A DNA stretch of 64,000 bases from Clusia tigrina. Taxonomy: Eukaryota > Arthropoda > Insecta > Diptera > Clusiidae. The notes beneath the pieces were generated by a model. It saw only the letters and a program-made list of their open reading frames with translations, had not been told where the DNA came from and searched no databases. The first letter of the stretch is position 1, and every line of letters starts with the position of its first letter. Shown here in pieces: positions 23,446-35,269 of the stretch. A program made the translations under genes and the position numbers. Where the stretch lies: NCBI GenBank assembly GCA_920105625.2, contig OV050030.1, forward strand, positions 144,214,877 through 144,278,876. Reading direction: 5' to 3'.

Positions 23446-24560
23446 TCAGTTCTCCAAGCAATTAATTGAAGATTTCGATCCTGGTCGTTGATTAGGATCT
23501 GACGGATACATCTTTTCTATATCTGCGGTGAAAACGAATCTGGGCAACCGAAAGCGGAGTAATATGGTGAATAGATCGTCTTGAATTGTTGGACCAGTGG
23601 CTAGCACGTCATTTAGTGCAAGGTTCGTTGATGACTTCGCTGATGCGTCAAAAACAACTCTCAATTTGGTGGTTGTGCTTGATGGTTCAAGGATACCATG
23701 ATGTGGTAGGAAGTATGATGGGGATTTCATCTCTTCTTCCTTAATGAGACTCATATGGCCAAGTTGATGATATTCGGCCATAAAGTTAGCATACATTCCT
23801 TTCAATGTGGGATCTTTGGTGCGCTTGCGTTCCAATGACGTGAATCTCCTCAATGCCAGATCGTTAGAGTGTCCTAATCTTTCAGGTTTTTGTTTGAAAG
23901 GCAGTTGTACGACAAATCTTCCAAGTGCATTTCTTTTCACTGTTTGGCTGAAGTGCTCCTCGCTCATCCTTTCCTCCTGTGTTTGTGTGGGAACCTTGGC
24001 GTCTACTTCCTGTAGTATCCAAAATTTGTGTAGGTCGAATTCTGTATTCGTCAGCACTCCGCATGTTAGTTCATCAAGGTAGTGGTTGTCGATTTTGATC
24101 GCCATAATCCATCCAAAAACGGTGTTTTGTAATGTTGGTAAACCCTTTCCCAAACGAATTTGTCCGATGCTAAGGATGTCGTGATACAAATCTGCTCCCA
24201 ACAGAATGTCAATAGGACCTGGAGTGTTGAATGCTGGGTCTGCCAACTTAATATTGTGTGGTAATTCCCAGCTGGTGGTATCTATGTCTATCGATGGTTG
24301 TGGTACAGTTATTTGTGGTAGGAGGAAGGCATCGAAATTGGCCGAGAAATTACATATTCGGGATGCTATTTTTGTGTTGACACGCCTTTGTGACTGTTGA
24401 TTGGCTTGCCCGATGGCCTTTATTGTTACCAACTCAGCCTTTCCTTTAAATCCTAGTCTAGTAGCTTGTTTCATCGTGATGAGATTTAGCTGGGAGCCTG
24501 AATCTAGTAAGGCTCGGCATTCGATAGTGGCTCCTGAGTGGTCGATCAATTTCACTACTG
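23446..24560 (-). pseudogene. BEL/Pao protease and RT fingers
   Basis: Aspartic protease motif LLDSGSQLNLI lies near residue 16 of the open frame, with the later LLGADLYHDILSIG. Then follow a connector, the RT N-terminal motif RVVFDASAK and FTADIEKMY. The frame is lost immediately after by a one-base insertion shared with copy 1. The upstream joint with gag (about 24580-24700) is also out of frame by two opposing shifts. Confidence 0.85.
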
Positions 24561-24659
24561 CTGTACCCAGTGCGACATACTAAGTGCGTGCGTCTTATCT
24601 ATCGTATGACCAAGTTGAATTCTTGAGTTATTAGTATATGAAGCTGGAGAGGGTTGGGT

Positions 24660-26147
24660 TATGGCTCCTTCATCCACTTGAAACGTAGTTCGAGAGCGAG
24701 TGCCCTGATTTGAGACAGTTGATGCAGAGATTATGACGTTTCACTTGTTGCAGCCGCTTGTCAGGGTTCAACTTGCCAAAGTCCTTACATGCGTAGCGAG
24801 GATGGTTACTTCCACAAAGCGGACAATTGACGGCATTTGTTGCAAGTAGTGTACTTGCTTTGCTGATTGATTTGCCTCCTAAAGCCTCTAGAGCTTGGAA
24901 GCGGGATTGCAGAAAACTTAGGAAATCCTTGAATGATTGGAGTTCCCGTTGCTTAACTAGCGATTGTTCATACAGTGTGTGTGAAGCCTTGTCCAACTTC
25001 CTTATACATATGAACAATAGAATTGGATCCCAGGTGCCAGTGTCAATTCCGATGTTTTGTAATCCCAATACACATTCTTGGGTTGTGTCATGGAAACGCT
25101 TTAAACTGTCGGCTCCTTCTGCTACAACATTGGGTTGGTTGACAAATTTACTTAGCAGTGCATTTACCAGCACCCTAGTATTCTCATAGCGCTCCTTTAG
25201 AATGCTCCAAGCTGTCAAGTAGTTTTCTTCTGTGGCTAGGAGGTGTTTTATCAGGCGCTCGGCTTCTCCTACTAATTTGGACTTTAGGTAGAACAATATC
25301 TGGCAGTTCGCTATCTTCTGTTTATGGATCATTTCATTAAAGAGGTCATGAAATTGTCTCCAATTCAAATAATTGCCATCGAATTTAGGCAAGGTTATCT
25401 TGGGCAGATTTAAGGAATTGTTTGCTACCGGTGTTGATGTAACTTCTGCGTCCCATTCACTTAATAGCACCAATACGGACTGTACTTCTTCTTCCAGGGC
25501 TATATATTGGTGTGTATCATAACCCACAAGAGTAGGATCAGCCTCCAATTCCCATAGCTGATTGTTGATGTCTTCGATATGGTTCTAATGTTGTAGTCTG
25601 GTGCCTTTCTTGAATGAAAGGAGCTGTTTCGAGCGTCGATCCGTTTCGGCCATAATTGAATTTAGTTGCCGCTGTAGTGTCCTTATCACTTCGGCTTGGC
25701 GTCGAATTAACCGCGTAGACTCGCTTAGTCGACGATTGGTTGATGAGTCTCGCTGCGGTTTGGTATCTGCTGAATATGCCATGTGTGTCCAAAAGCACCT
25801 TGATGATCTATTGTGGCCGCAGGAGGACTATCTAACTTCTCCTCATTTGAAGTTTCTGGGTGTTGAGTCAGCTCCGCGAGGCGCCTCTCAAACATATCCC
25901 GATATATTGATGAAATAGCTGCAATTTTGGCATAATAATCGTTTTGAAAATATGCATGGTCAAGTGGAATCCCTGGCAAGGCTCTTAAGTCCTGTTGCTC
26001 AAAGGTTGTCCAGTATTCATCCAGTCGTCTTATGCATCCCTCGTAATAGATGATCGTTTTACGCTGCTCGGAGTCCTTTTTGAAGTTGCTTATGAGCGCT
26101 TCGATCTGCCGCCCAATCTGCTCCTGGTGCTCCGCAAGAGTTTCCAT
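24660..26147 (-). pseudogene. gag: BEL/Pao gag (DUF1759-type), one shift and one stop
   Basis: The start METLAEHQEQIG at 26147 lies 37 bp after the primer-site leader. Block 1 (26147-25725) is a coiled-coil-like N-terminus. A frameshift near 25790 leads to block 2, which ends at an in-frame TAG (25585). Block 3 (25548-24670) holds the DUF1759-like capsid part (KITLPKFDGNYLNWRQFHDL, WSILKERYEN) and two zinc knuckles (CPLCGSNHPRYAC; CINCLKSGHSL). The known role is particle assembly and RNA packaging. Confidence 0.8.
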
Positions 26148-26183
26148 GTTAAGCTTCTACGATGATTGTGATCAGGCACAGGA

Positions 26184-26200
26184 TCACGTCGGGGTCACCA
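26184..26200 (-). other. BEL-A primer-binding-site leader
   Basis: The - strand reads TGGTGACCCCGACGTGA, beginning with the TGG expected at an LTR/PBS border. BEL-B has the close relative TGGTGACCCCGGCGTGA at 31010. No LTR precedes it here. Confidence 0.6.
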
Positions 26201-26357
26201 ATCTTCAACTGATTTGTAAATTATTTGAATCGTTCAATTTCGGCCGTTTGCTTTCTTTATTTCGGCTATTCAAAAGGTAAATTATTGAAAATTATTCCGT
26301 GAAAACTTTATGTGTGTTTCATACAAAGTGATCAATTACAGATTGAAATTTGTTACG

Positions 26358-29222
26358 ATGCCAGAAAGAGATCGCGCTAATATCGGTCGGCGTTCCCGAC
26401 GTACAACGGACCAACGTAATTATACAGCACGTCGTACGGAAGAGGAAAATACTACTGCAAGGGAAGCTGCTCGAATCGGAATGATTGAACATCGTGCGCG
26501 ACAATCACAAGAGGCTCACGATGCTTACAATGAGCAACAACGATTGAGAAGAAGACAAGTTCGTGCTCAGAAAATTCATGAAGCAAGAGAACAACGTTTG
26601 GCTGCTCACCGACAACGCCAGCAACAACAACGATTGAATAATTTGAATATCGAACGTGCAGCCTTTCGATATGAGCCGGACATTGAATACGGTGCGCACG
26701 CATCAGTTCGATTTGGTTCGATCGTCTGTCGTTTGCCCGCATTGCGATGCAATGAAATTTGTGTTGCGCAAGCGGAAAAGTGAAATTACCAGAGTTACTT
26801 CCTCCACCAGAGCCATTGCGGCCGTTGCTTTACGGTGAATCACCAAATTCGAATCATTTTTTACAACATTCCAAGATGTATAACGTTTGATTTCAAATGA
26901 CGTCGTTTGGTGGGGAAATTGTGAATGAACATAATTACAATCCCACATTCAAGGATAGTTCACCAACAATCTAACACTTATTATCTCGCCAATAAAATAC
27001 AGAAATTAACATATTTGCGTGCAACTATACAGATTCACGGGCAAATTTCTCATCTTGCTGGATCGCTGTTGCCGCATCCTGATCAAGATCACAAATATCT
27101 CCAAATATATTTCCTTGGTAATTCAAATGAAGAAGTGAATCGACGCTGTGCAATTTGAAATGCGACGAAAAGAAAAATTGTGCAGCAATCCCAAGAAATG
27201 TTGCATGAACATAACGAAGTAATTCGATTATTCAAAACTTCGTTAGAAAGGATGCCATCTGATGATCACAGAATCGCCATAAAAGCAGACAAACGACCAG
27301 GAGGCACTCATAAACGGCAATATAATGCACCGACGGCCGATGAAATATCAATTGTTGTTGTTGGCGATAATTTAGAATCCCGTGATATTGTTATTAAACG
27401 TCGAGCTGGAGATGCATTAGAGCGAATCACTGAAACTCATCGATCGTATGACACACTACAATATCCGCTTATGTTCTGCCATGGTGAAGATGGATATCAC
27501 TTGAGATACAACATGATCAATCCTGCCAATGGTTAGTAAAAGAAAACACTCTTGATTATAACTTCATTTTTTGTTAACTTTTAGGTGTCGATACAAATAA
27601 CAAGGTCAGTGCAATGAAGTTTTACGCGTATCGATTGATGATTCGCGAAGGAATTGACAACCATATCTTGAGATATCGCCGATTATTTCAACAGTATGCA
27701 GTTGATGTGTACGTGATGATGGAGACAGAACGGCTCAATTTTATTCGCTTTAATCAGACCAAGCTTCGATCTGAAGAGTATATTCACTTGCGAGATGCGG
27801 TCAATAGCGATGAAGATGTGACAAACCTTGGCCGACTCACGATTTTGCCATCAACATACATTGGCAGCCCAAGGCACATGCACGGGACGGGAGGATTTGT
27901 TTGTTACATTCACATGCAATCCAAAATGCCCACAGATAACGGAATTATTGAATCGCGGTCAATCAGCAAGCGATCGTCACGATGTCACAGCACGAGTTTT
28001 CAAACAACAGCTACGATATTTGATGGACTTTATCGTGAAGCAACGTATATATGGTGCTGTTAGATGCTGGATGTACTCTGTTGAGTGGCAAAAAAGAGGT
28101 TTGCCGCACGCACACATTCTTCTTTGGATGGTGGACAAGATTACACCAGATCAAATTGATAACTTAATTTCTGCGGAAATTCCTGATCCAGAGATAGATC
28201 CAGAATTATACGAAGTGGTGAAAACCAATATGGTTCATGGACCTTGCGGACACTACAATCCCACTTCGGTTTGTATGTCTGACAATAAATGCACGAAACA
28301 CTATCCACGTTCTTTTCTTTCGGAAACGCAAACTGGAAATGATGGATATCCACTCTATCGGCGTCGCTCATCAGACAAGAATGGCAGAACATTCAGCATT
28401 CAATTTAGAGGAGTGAATATCGAAGTTGACAACACATGGATCGTACCATATTCGCCAATATTGTCTAAGACATTCAAAACTCATATCAATGTTGAGTACT
28501 GCAGTTCTGTGAAATGGATCAAATACGTTTGCAAATACGTCACCAAAGGAAGCGACATGACGGTTATTGGCCTTGAACGAGATGAGATCAGCAAGTATCA
28601 AATGGGTCAATACGTGAACTGCAATGAAGCGCTTTGGAGAATATTTTCTTTTGTAATTCATGAGCGTTTTCCGACTGTTGTGCATCTCGCAGTTCATTTG
28701 GAGAATGGCCAAAGAGTGTATTTCAACCCAGAGAATGCAGTGCAGCGAGCGGAAACACCACCAGCAACAACATTGACGAGTTTTTTCTCAACTTGCGCCA
28801 GTGATCCGTTTGCGAGAACATTGCTTTATTCGGAAATGCCTCGATATTATACATGGAATGCATCGTCAAAGAAATGGTTACGTAGAAAGCAAGCCCAACC
28901 AGTAGATGGACATCCAGGTGTGTTCTCAACTAATGCATTCGGACGAATTTACACAATCCCCTCGAAAAACGACGATTGCTTCTACCTTCGGTTGCTATTG
29001 ATTAATGTACGCGGTTCAACTTCATTTGAGTCATTGCGTACTGTGAATGGTACGGTGTGTGCAACTTTTCGAGAAGCATGCCAGCAATTACAATTACTGG
29101 AACATGATAATCACTGGAATCAAACGATGGACGAAACGATAGCTACTTCGCATGCCACTGAAGTTCGCACACTTTTCGCGATGATCATTTCGACATGTCA
29201 CCCTTCAAATCCGCGTCAATGA
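26358..29222 (+). pseudogene. Helitron RepHel, Rep (HUH) part
   Basis: It starts MPERDRANIGRR, a basic glutamine/arginine-rich N-terminus, with frame breaks near 26720-27180. A Helitron_like_N region follows (MKFYAYRLMIREG, 27614). The HUH nuclease motif PHAHILLW is at 28101-28127, and the paired catalytic tyrosines of WIKYVCKYVTKG are at 28524 and 28536. A one-base break near 27885 separates 27614-28063 from 27828-29222. HUH nucleases nick and join single strands for rolling-circle transposition. Broken frames show this copy is not autonomous. Confidence 0.88.
27532..27584 (+). other. 53-bp intron in Helitron Rep gene
   Basis: GTTAGTAAAAG at 27532 and TTTTAG ending at 27584. Removing it joins MINPANG to VDTNNKV in frame, while the unspliced frame hits TAG at once. 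Phase-1 intron of typical fly minimal length. Confidence 0.75.
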
Positions 29223-30758
29223 TTGGATACGTACAAAAATTACATTGCAGAAGACATTTTACATCGTATTCGAGTGGCAACATGGAATTCAGAATTGCAA
29301 ATGAACGATGACATCTACAATGAAGCTTTGGCGTTGATTGAAGATTTGTGTTTGCTTATGAGTGGCAAACTATTGACTGAAATCCATATGCAAGCGCCAA
29401 ATCGTCAAATCAGACAGAATAACTTTGGAACAACAAGTACAAAGAAATGTTCCATTATTGAATGAGCAGCAAAAGAGTGCGTATGATGAATTGATGAAGG
29501 CTGTCAATGATGGAAACGGTGGACTATTTTTTCTTGATGCGCCCGGCGGAACTGGGAAAACTTTCCTGATATCATTGATTTTGGCAACAATACGATCTCA
29601 AAATGGCATTGCGTTGGCTCTCGCATCTACTGGGATTGCTGCAACTCTACTAGAAGGTGGAAGAAAGGCACATTCGGCACTGAAGCTTCCGTTAAACATG
29701 CAAATCAATGAAACACCTGTTTGCAACATTTCAAAGCAATCAGCTATGGCAAAAGTGTTGAAGAATTGCAGTATGGGATAGTATGGGATGAGTGCACAAT
29801 GGCTCACAAACGGTCTCTAGAAGCACTTGACAGAACAATGAAAGATCTGCGGAATAATAATCGTCGCTTTAGTGGCGCAATGATACTGTTAGCAGGCGAT
29901 TTTCGACAAACACTTCCTGTTATTCCGAAATCAACAGCGGCGGATGCATTGAACGCATGTCTCAAGTCATCGTATTTGTGGCGGTACGTGCAAACCATAC
30001 GATTGACTATGAATATACGAGTGTTCCTGCAACAGGATAGCACCGCAGAAGTTTTCTCTAAAGAACTGCTAAGAATTGGAAATGGGCAAATTCCGGTTGA
30101 TACTTCCAGTGGTTTGATATCAATTCCACCTGCCATTTGTCAATCCACTTCAACGAAAGCTGAACTCATCACGAATGTTTATCCGAACATTGACCAAAAT
30201 TTTCGTAACTACGATTGGTTGAGTGCACGCGCAATTTTAGCTGCCAAAAATACCGATGTTAATGACTTAAACTGGACGATTCCAAGTCAAATTCCGGGAG
30301 ATTTGCGCTCATACAAATCGATCGATCGTGTTGAAAATGAAGATGAAGCCGTGAATTATCCAGTGGAATTTCTAAATTCTTTGGATTTGCCTGGCATGCC
30401 GCCGCATCATTTGCGTCTCAAAGTTGGATCTGTCATTATTTTGCTTCTCAATCATGCGCCGAAACTGTGTAATGGAACCCGACTGATTGTGACGCAGCTA
30501 TCGAATAATGTGATAGTTGCAAGAATTTTGAAAGGGGCTTACAAGGGTGCAGAATGCTTGATTCCGCGAATGCTTTTGCCAGCTATACGTGGCGTGTTCA
30601 CGAGTTGGAAAACCATCTTTGTACATTTACGCACCGGAACAGAAAACAAAAAATGTTCAATCAAGCTGCGTTACATTGAAAAAAATGTAGAAAAATCTCA
30701 AATAAATGATTTTCAACACAATATAAATTCAACTTTCTTTTCTTTTCAAAACACATAA
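29223..30758 (+). pseudogene. Helitron RepHel, PIF1-like helicase part, 3' deleted
   Basis: A TGA at 29220-29222 separates it from Rep. Walker A GGTGKTF is at 29544-29561, a shift near 29770 follows, then Walker B IVWDECTMAHK, GDFRQTLPVI and the TIRLTMNIR region. The C-terminal half continues with KVGSVIILLLNH and CNGTRLIV. Motifs V and VI (the SQGQT and ALSRVG regions in PIF1-type helicases) are missing. Their downstream remainder is recognisable in another frame (YIYAPEQKTKNV, about 30620-30655). So a deletion removed the helicase end. Confidence 0.85.
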
Positions 30759-30763
30759 TTTCA

Positions 30764-30792
30764 CGCAGGGGAACGCCTGCGGGGTCAGCTAG
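30764..30792 (+). other. Helitron 3' terminal hairpin and CTAG
   Basis: Stem CGCAGG (30764-30769) pairs with CCTGCG (30776-30781) around a 6-nt loop. Seven bases later CTAG (30789-30792) ends the element, followed by the target T. This is the Helitron 3' end arrangement, thought to stop strand transfer. Confidence 0.9.
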
Positions 30793-31006
30793 TATCGATA
30801 TATATGTAATAGACAGAATATATGTAATGTATGTATAGAAAAAATTATTAAAAACCCCCGATTGGCACAGGCAAAATTCGGTCAATCTGCAAGAGTTAAA
30901 TGTGAGTGTTTTCACCTTTTTAATTGATTCTCCGACACCAAAGTGTATGTGTCTGTTGGCAGCCATTTTAGCGGTACAAGAGCCGTTGTGGAAATTAGTT
31001 TAAACT
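30793..31006 (+). repeat. BEL-B 5' LTR, second part
   Basis: It continues the LTR interrupted at 18204. ATATATGTAATAGACAGAA, GATTGGCACAG and AAGAGTTAAATGTGA align with the 3' LTR at 35583-35813. It ends TTAAACT, then TGGTGACCCCGG (31010), the leader. Confidence 0.85.
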
Positions 31007-31364
31007 TTTTGGTGACCCCGGCGTGATACATTTTGGTAATCCCAAGGAAAGGACACAGCTGCCGCAAGCAACACAGGTATATGTATCGCTGTTGCAGCTG
31101 TTTACGTATCATAGAAGCAAATAGCAGGTGCGGTGTGCGTGACTTTGTTGCTCACTACATCAATTTCAAGGATAGTGCAAGTTCAAGCACACAGGGTGCT
31201 ATAGGGAATAGAGCACACCAGCTAGCCAGCGTCACTTCAGGCAAACAGGGGCCACAGGAGACATCAGCAACAAGAGACAACTGCAATCCAGTGTGAGCAG
31301 CTAATAATCACAGCTATTATTAACGAGAAGTAGTAATTTTCAACCACTCAATCAAATTCTACAA

Positions 31365-31880
31365 TTGGAGGCATCAGTGAATCATCATGGCCAGTTTATA
31401 AAAGCTCATCAGCCAACAAGACGACAATGTCGAAAAGCTGGAAAATGCATAACCAATTACAGGAAGACACTGGACTATTTTCAAAAGAAAATAAAAGAAT
31501 TTGAAGACCTGTGGTTGACTTTTCAAAAAATACAAAATGTAATACGAAGGCTTCCAACTATACCCGAAGACCATTCATATTTTAAAGAGGATATCTACTC
31601 AAAGATGGGAGAAAAATATAATGAAACTCTGGAGCAAATTCATGCTTGCATCAAGTAAAGTGAGCTGGTTTCGTCACCAAAATCTAACAACGACAACACA
31701 GACCATCAGGGAAGCGTGGAGTCATTGCAAACCGCACAGCATGACGAATACAGTGGCAGCATTAATGCGTAAGCAACAAGGATTAATGACGTCAATCAAA
31801 CGGTTGTTATCAGGAATTGATACAGACAAGAACCAGGGACATCATTATTATGAAGAAAATAATGCTTGCCTCCAGTGACT
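31365..31880 (+). pseudogene. BEL-B gag N-terminal remnant
   Basis: MEASVNHHGQFIKAHQ begins a helical N-terminus like that of BEL-A gag, including a VIRRLPTIPEDHSYFKEDIYSKM segment that parallels LRALPGIPLDHAYFQNDYYAK. The frame is broken after codon 97. The capsid and knuckle parts are largely absent. Confidence 0.65.
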
Positions 31881-31999
31881 ATGGAGTAAAATCGAGAGCA
31901 TAAACGATAAGATATGGCAGGAAGCTTCAGCCCCTCTAGGGAAGGCTTCGACTTCGACACATACCTTGAGATTGAACAGCAAGTACAAACAGTGGTGAT

Positions 32000-33790
32000 G
32001 GAATTGACAACAATGACAACAAAGAAGAGCTACGCAACGGACTCACACGAAGCTGGAATCTCGAACAAGCAACTTTGCATCCGACTTTGAAGCATTTGTG
32101 CTGCCAAGTATTGTTTTGCCTCAATCATTACAAAATGGCCAATTCCTAAGGGTGTACAACTGGCTGATCCGGAATTTCAATAACCAGGAAAAATTGGTGT
32201 TCTCCTGGGTGCAGATATATATTACGACCTAATAGATATGGGCCAAATAAAACTTTCCTCTGAGCTCCCAGTCATGCAAAACACAACGCTTGGCTGGGTG
32301 ATAAGTGGAAAAATTTGGCCAAAGCGTAACAAAGACAGTTGCTTCCCTCAACGACACTCTTGAAAAATTCTGACAACTTGAAGGATGTGACAAACCCAGC
32401 TGTAAGCTTACAACAGTCGAGCGTCGCTGTGAAAAACATTTTCTGCAAAACGTCATAACAACAGGCAGCTTCATAGTGAAAATGCCGTTCCAATTACTCC
32501 AAACCAACTGGGAGATTCACGAAAGTTAGCTTTGAAAGGGATCATGACAATTGAACGAAAAATAATAAAAATGTCTGAATTCAAGGGCCAATATGTGGCT
32601 TTCATGCGCGAATACGAGAAGCTTGATTTACACAACTAGTACAACTTTCCTCCGCCATTTTGAAGGTAGAGGGCTCAACGAGAGGTAAGAGTTTTATTCG
32701 ATGCGTCAGCCAAAACATCAACCAATGTTTCTTCAAACAGCCTTTTGGCAACAGAACCAATCTAAGTTGGTAGATAAACTGTTTTGGCTCAGACGGAAGA
32801 CGAATACAGTTCTAACACTAACTTCTAAAGAGTCAATACCAACCTTCGGGGAAAAAATTAATCACAAGAACTCATTTCGAGGCCTGCAAACAATTGTGGT
32901 ATATGTCATTAATTATGTGAAACTATTAAGAAGCAATGTGTCCCTCTCAACAATATTACAGCCGAAGAAATGGAAGTGTCATTGACATTTCTTATCAAGG
33001 GTATCCAAAGAGGAGGTTTTTACGATGACATTAAAAATTTAGTACGTCACTCAACTGTCAATAACACTGACGATATCATGCATGAGAGTAATTTGCATTG
33101 TGGTCTACAAGGTTTGCTGTCAGCGTGAAGGCAACGATTTTGGATAATAAAAGGAAAAATAATGGCGCGAAACATTGTGCAGTAAATCCAAGCATAAATT
33201 ATTGAATCAAGTGATAGGAAATTTGCCAGCAACCAGAGTCACTCCAGCTCGACCGTTTGTCAATAGTGGATTGGATTATTGCGGACAATTTTGGGTGCAC
33301 TATAAAATTCATGCCAAGAAGCCACACAAGGCTTACATCGCAGTATTTTCCTGCTTCGCAACAATGGCACCTAGAGGTTGTAATCGAATTGATGACTGAT
33401 CCATTTATCGGAGCACTGAAAGGTTTCACGTCTCGGCGTAGATGGTATGACACTATATATTGTGACAACACTACCAATTTTTTCGGCGCAAGGAACACTC
33501 TGAAGGAGCTAATCGATGTCATCTTCTCAAATACCTCACGAGAAAAAATCACAGATCATGCAGCGACAGTGGCATAAACTTCAAATTTATTCCTCCTAGA
33601 GCTCCACATTTTGGAGGCTTTTGGGAAGCAGTGGTTAAATCAGCAAAACATTTGCTACTACGAAATGTATCGACTACATCATTGACCTACGAAGAACTCG
33701 ACACCATCTTCGTGGAGATCGATTTAAAATTTTGAATTCTCGACCGTTTACCGCAATGTCAACAGATCCAGATGACTAAATATCGTTAAC
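32000..33790 (+). pseudogene. BEL-B pol remnants
   Basis: Protease end (VLLGADIYYDLIDMGQIKLS, about 32190) and RT start (RVLFDASAKTSTNVS, about 32690). The bulk of RT is deleted. Integrase zinc region (NLHCGLQGLLSA, 33090). Integrase core (IGNLPATRVTPARPFVNSGL, 33205; YCDNTTNFFGARN, 33458; PPRAPHFGGFWEAVVKSAKH, about 33590). Stops and shifts throughout. Confidence 0.75.
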
Positions 33791-33929
33791 TCCGGGTACT
33801 AATGCACAGATAGATAGGGACATGTCAGACTCCAAAGTATCCTTACAAACTAACCTACAACTTCGATCGACATGAATTGTAGATAACAATCTATTAAGAA
33901 GCAGTAGCACCAGGAAAGGGGCAATAAAT

Positions 33930-34930
33930 TTCATTGGAACCTTAGTCATTCACTATTTAACGTATTAGACTCAGAGTATTCCGAGTCCAATCCGTTACAT
34001 CTGCTGCAGAATCAAACATCTATCATTGAGTCCACGGTCAACATCATAAAGCAGGATCAGATAGCTGTTAAGGCAAAATTTGATGAATCTGTCCAACAAG
34101 CAAATCAAACTTGGTATCAATTGCAAAAAGAAGACGAAGAGCTGCAACAATCGAAATTGGTGGAACTATTCAACGCTCTAACAATTCAACTAACCCTAAT
34201 CGCAACCGAGTTACAACGGACAAAGTCAGTTATACTGGATGTTCTCACTGACATTCAGCATGGTAAACACAATCCGCTATTGTTAATCAATCCGCTATTG
34301 TTAATCAATCCGCTAATTGCACATCGAAGTTGACAAAATTGAGCTCCACCTGCCATCATCATTAGAACTACCTGCAGATCAAGATGACTTATTACAACTA
34401 TATAGGATACTGAAAGTAAAGGGAGGACTCACTCAGGACCATGTTGTTTTTAGGATTACATTACATCAGGGGGAACATGACCGAATCGAACTCTTTATGC
34501 TCATTTCGGTACCAAATTGGGTCAACAACACTTTAGTGGCAATTGAGACATGCACCACCTTACTTGCCATAAATGTTGCTCGCGATCAGTATCTGTGAAT
34601 TAGCTCCGACGAATTTGCATCCTGTGAGCTGATCAATCAAAATGAATACGTATGCTCAAATATGTTAATCCGGTACAGCTATGACGCCGAGATGTGTTCC
34701 TGCGAAATCAATTTTTTTAACAACAACACTCAACCAAATTGTAAACTGAAAACTGTTACCAATAACATTACGTGGCTACCATTGAAGAAGAAAAAATCAA
34801 TGAATTTTTGCAATTCCGTCAACGTCGTCAGCCATTGCAGTTTGCGGAAAGGAAATCATCCCGTTGGCACTGAAAGGCTCAGGACTACTGACACTTCAGA
34901 CAAGAATCCGTATCCAGTTCGTTAACAGCA
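33930..34930 (+). pseudogene. BEL-B F-type envelope remnant
   Basis: LFNVLDSEYSE followed by LLQNQTSIIESTVNIIKQDQ parallels the region after the fusion peptide in BEL-A env. Frame 34121-34333 continues. A tandem triplication of an 18-bp unit (CTATTGTTAATCAATCCG) near 34277-34315 has altered the reading. Frames 34317-34598 and 34662-34925 show further ectodomain pieces. Confidence 0.65.
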
Positions 34931-35269
34931 CAAGCCTAGGGAAAATTACAGATTTATGAAATTATGAACAAAAAATAACCCCACTGTTGCATAAAATCAA
35001 GGTGATCACTGATCAGTTACACAACAGAACTCAAGTATCTCACAGTATTACACAATGCAGGCCAAAGAAAAACTGATGACACTGCACAAAATTCAACCAC
35101 CAGACTATTAGCATCATGCGGAGTTACACAGCACTGTTCCTTTCCGTTATAGTTTTGATTACTGGGCTCATATGGAAAATAATAATTCAACGTGGCGCCA
35201 ATTCAACAGAAATTATCACCTCAGTGGTGTTGTGCCTCAGCCTCACCCTCGCCACCAACGAATAGAGAA

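Larger units (their letters stand above)
19174..26200 (-). mobile_element. BEL/Pao retroelement with env, BEL-A copy 2
   Basis: Going down the - strand: primer-site leader (26184-26200), gag, protease, RT, A17, integrase, envelope, polypurine tract, LTR (start 19450). No 5' LTR is visible; Helitron-like sequence begins right upstream of the leader, so the LTR was probably lost by a deletion. A 567-bp pol segment is also missing. The element sits inside the Helitron and is shared with copy 1. Confidence 0.9.
18205..30792 (+). mobile_element. Helitron composite, copy 2, complete ends
   Basis: It begins TCTATATATATA after an A at 18204 and ends CTAG at 30789-30792 before a T at 30793, the Helitron end rules and A/T target. 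A hairpin precedes CTAG. Removing this segment restores a continuous BEL-B LTR, which proves both ends. It carries a broken Rep-helicase gene (26358-30758) and, between the 5' end and Rep, a nested BEL-A on the - strand. Total length is about 12.6 kb, of which roughly 7 kb is BEL. Confidence 0.93.
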
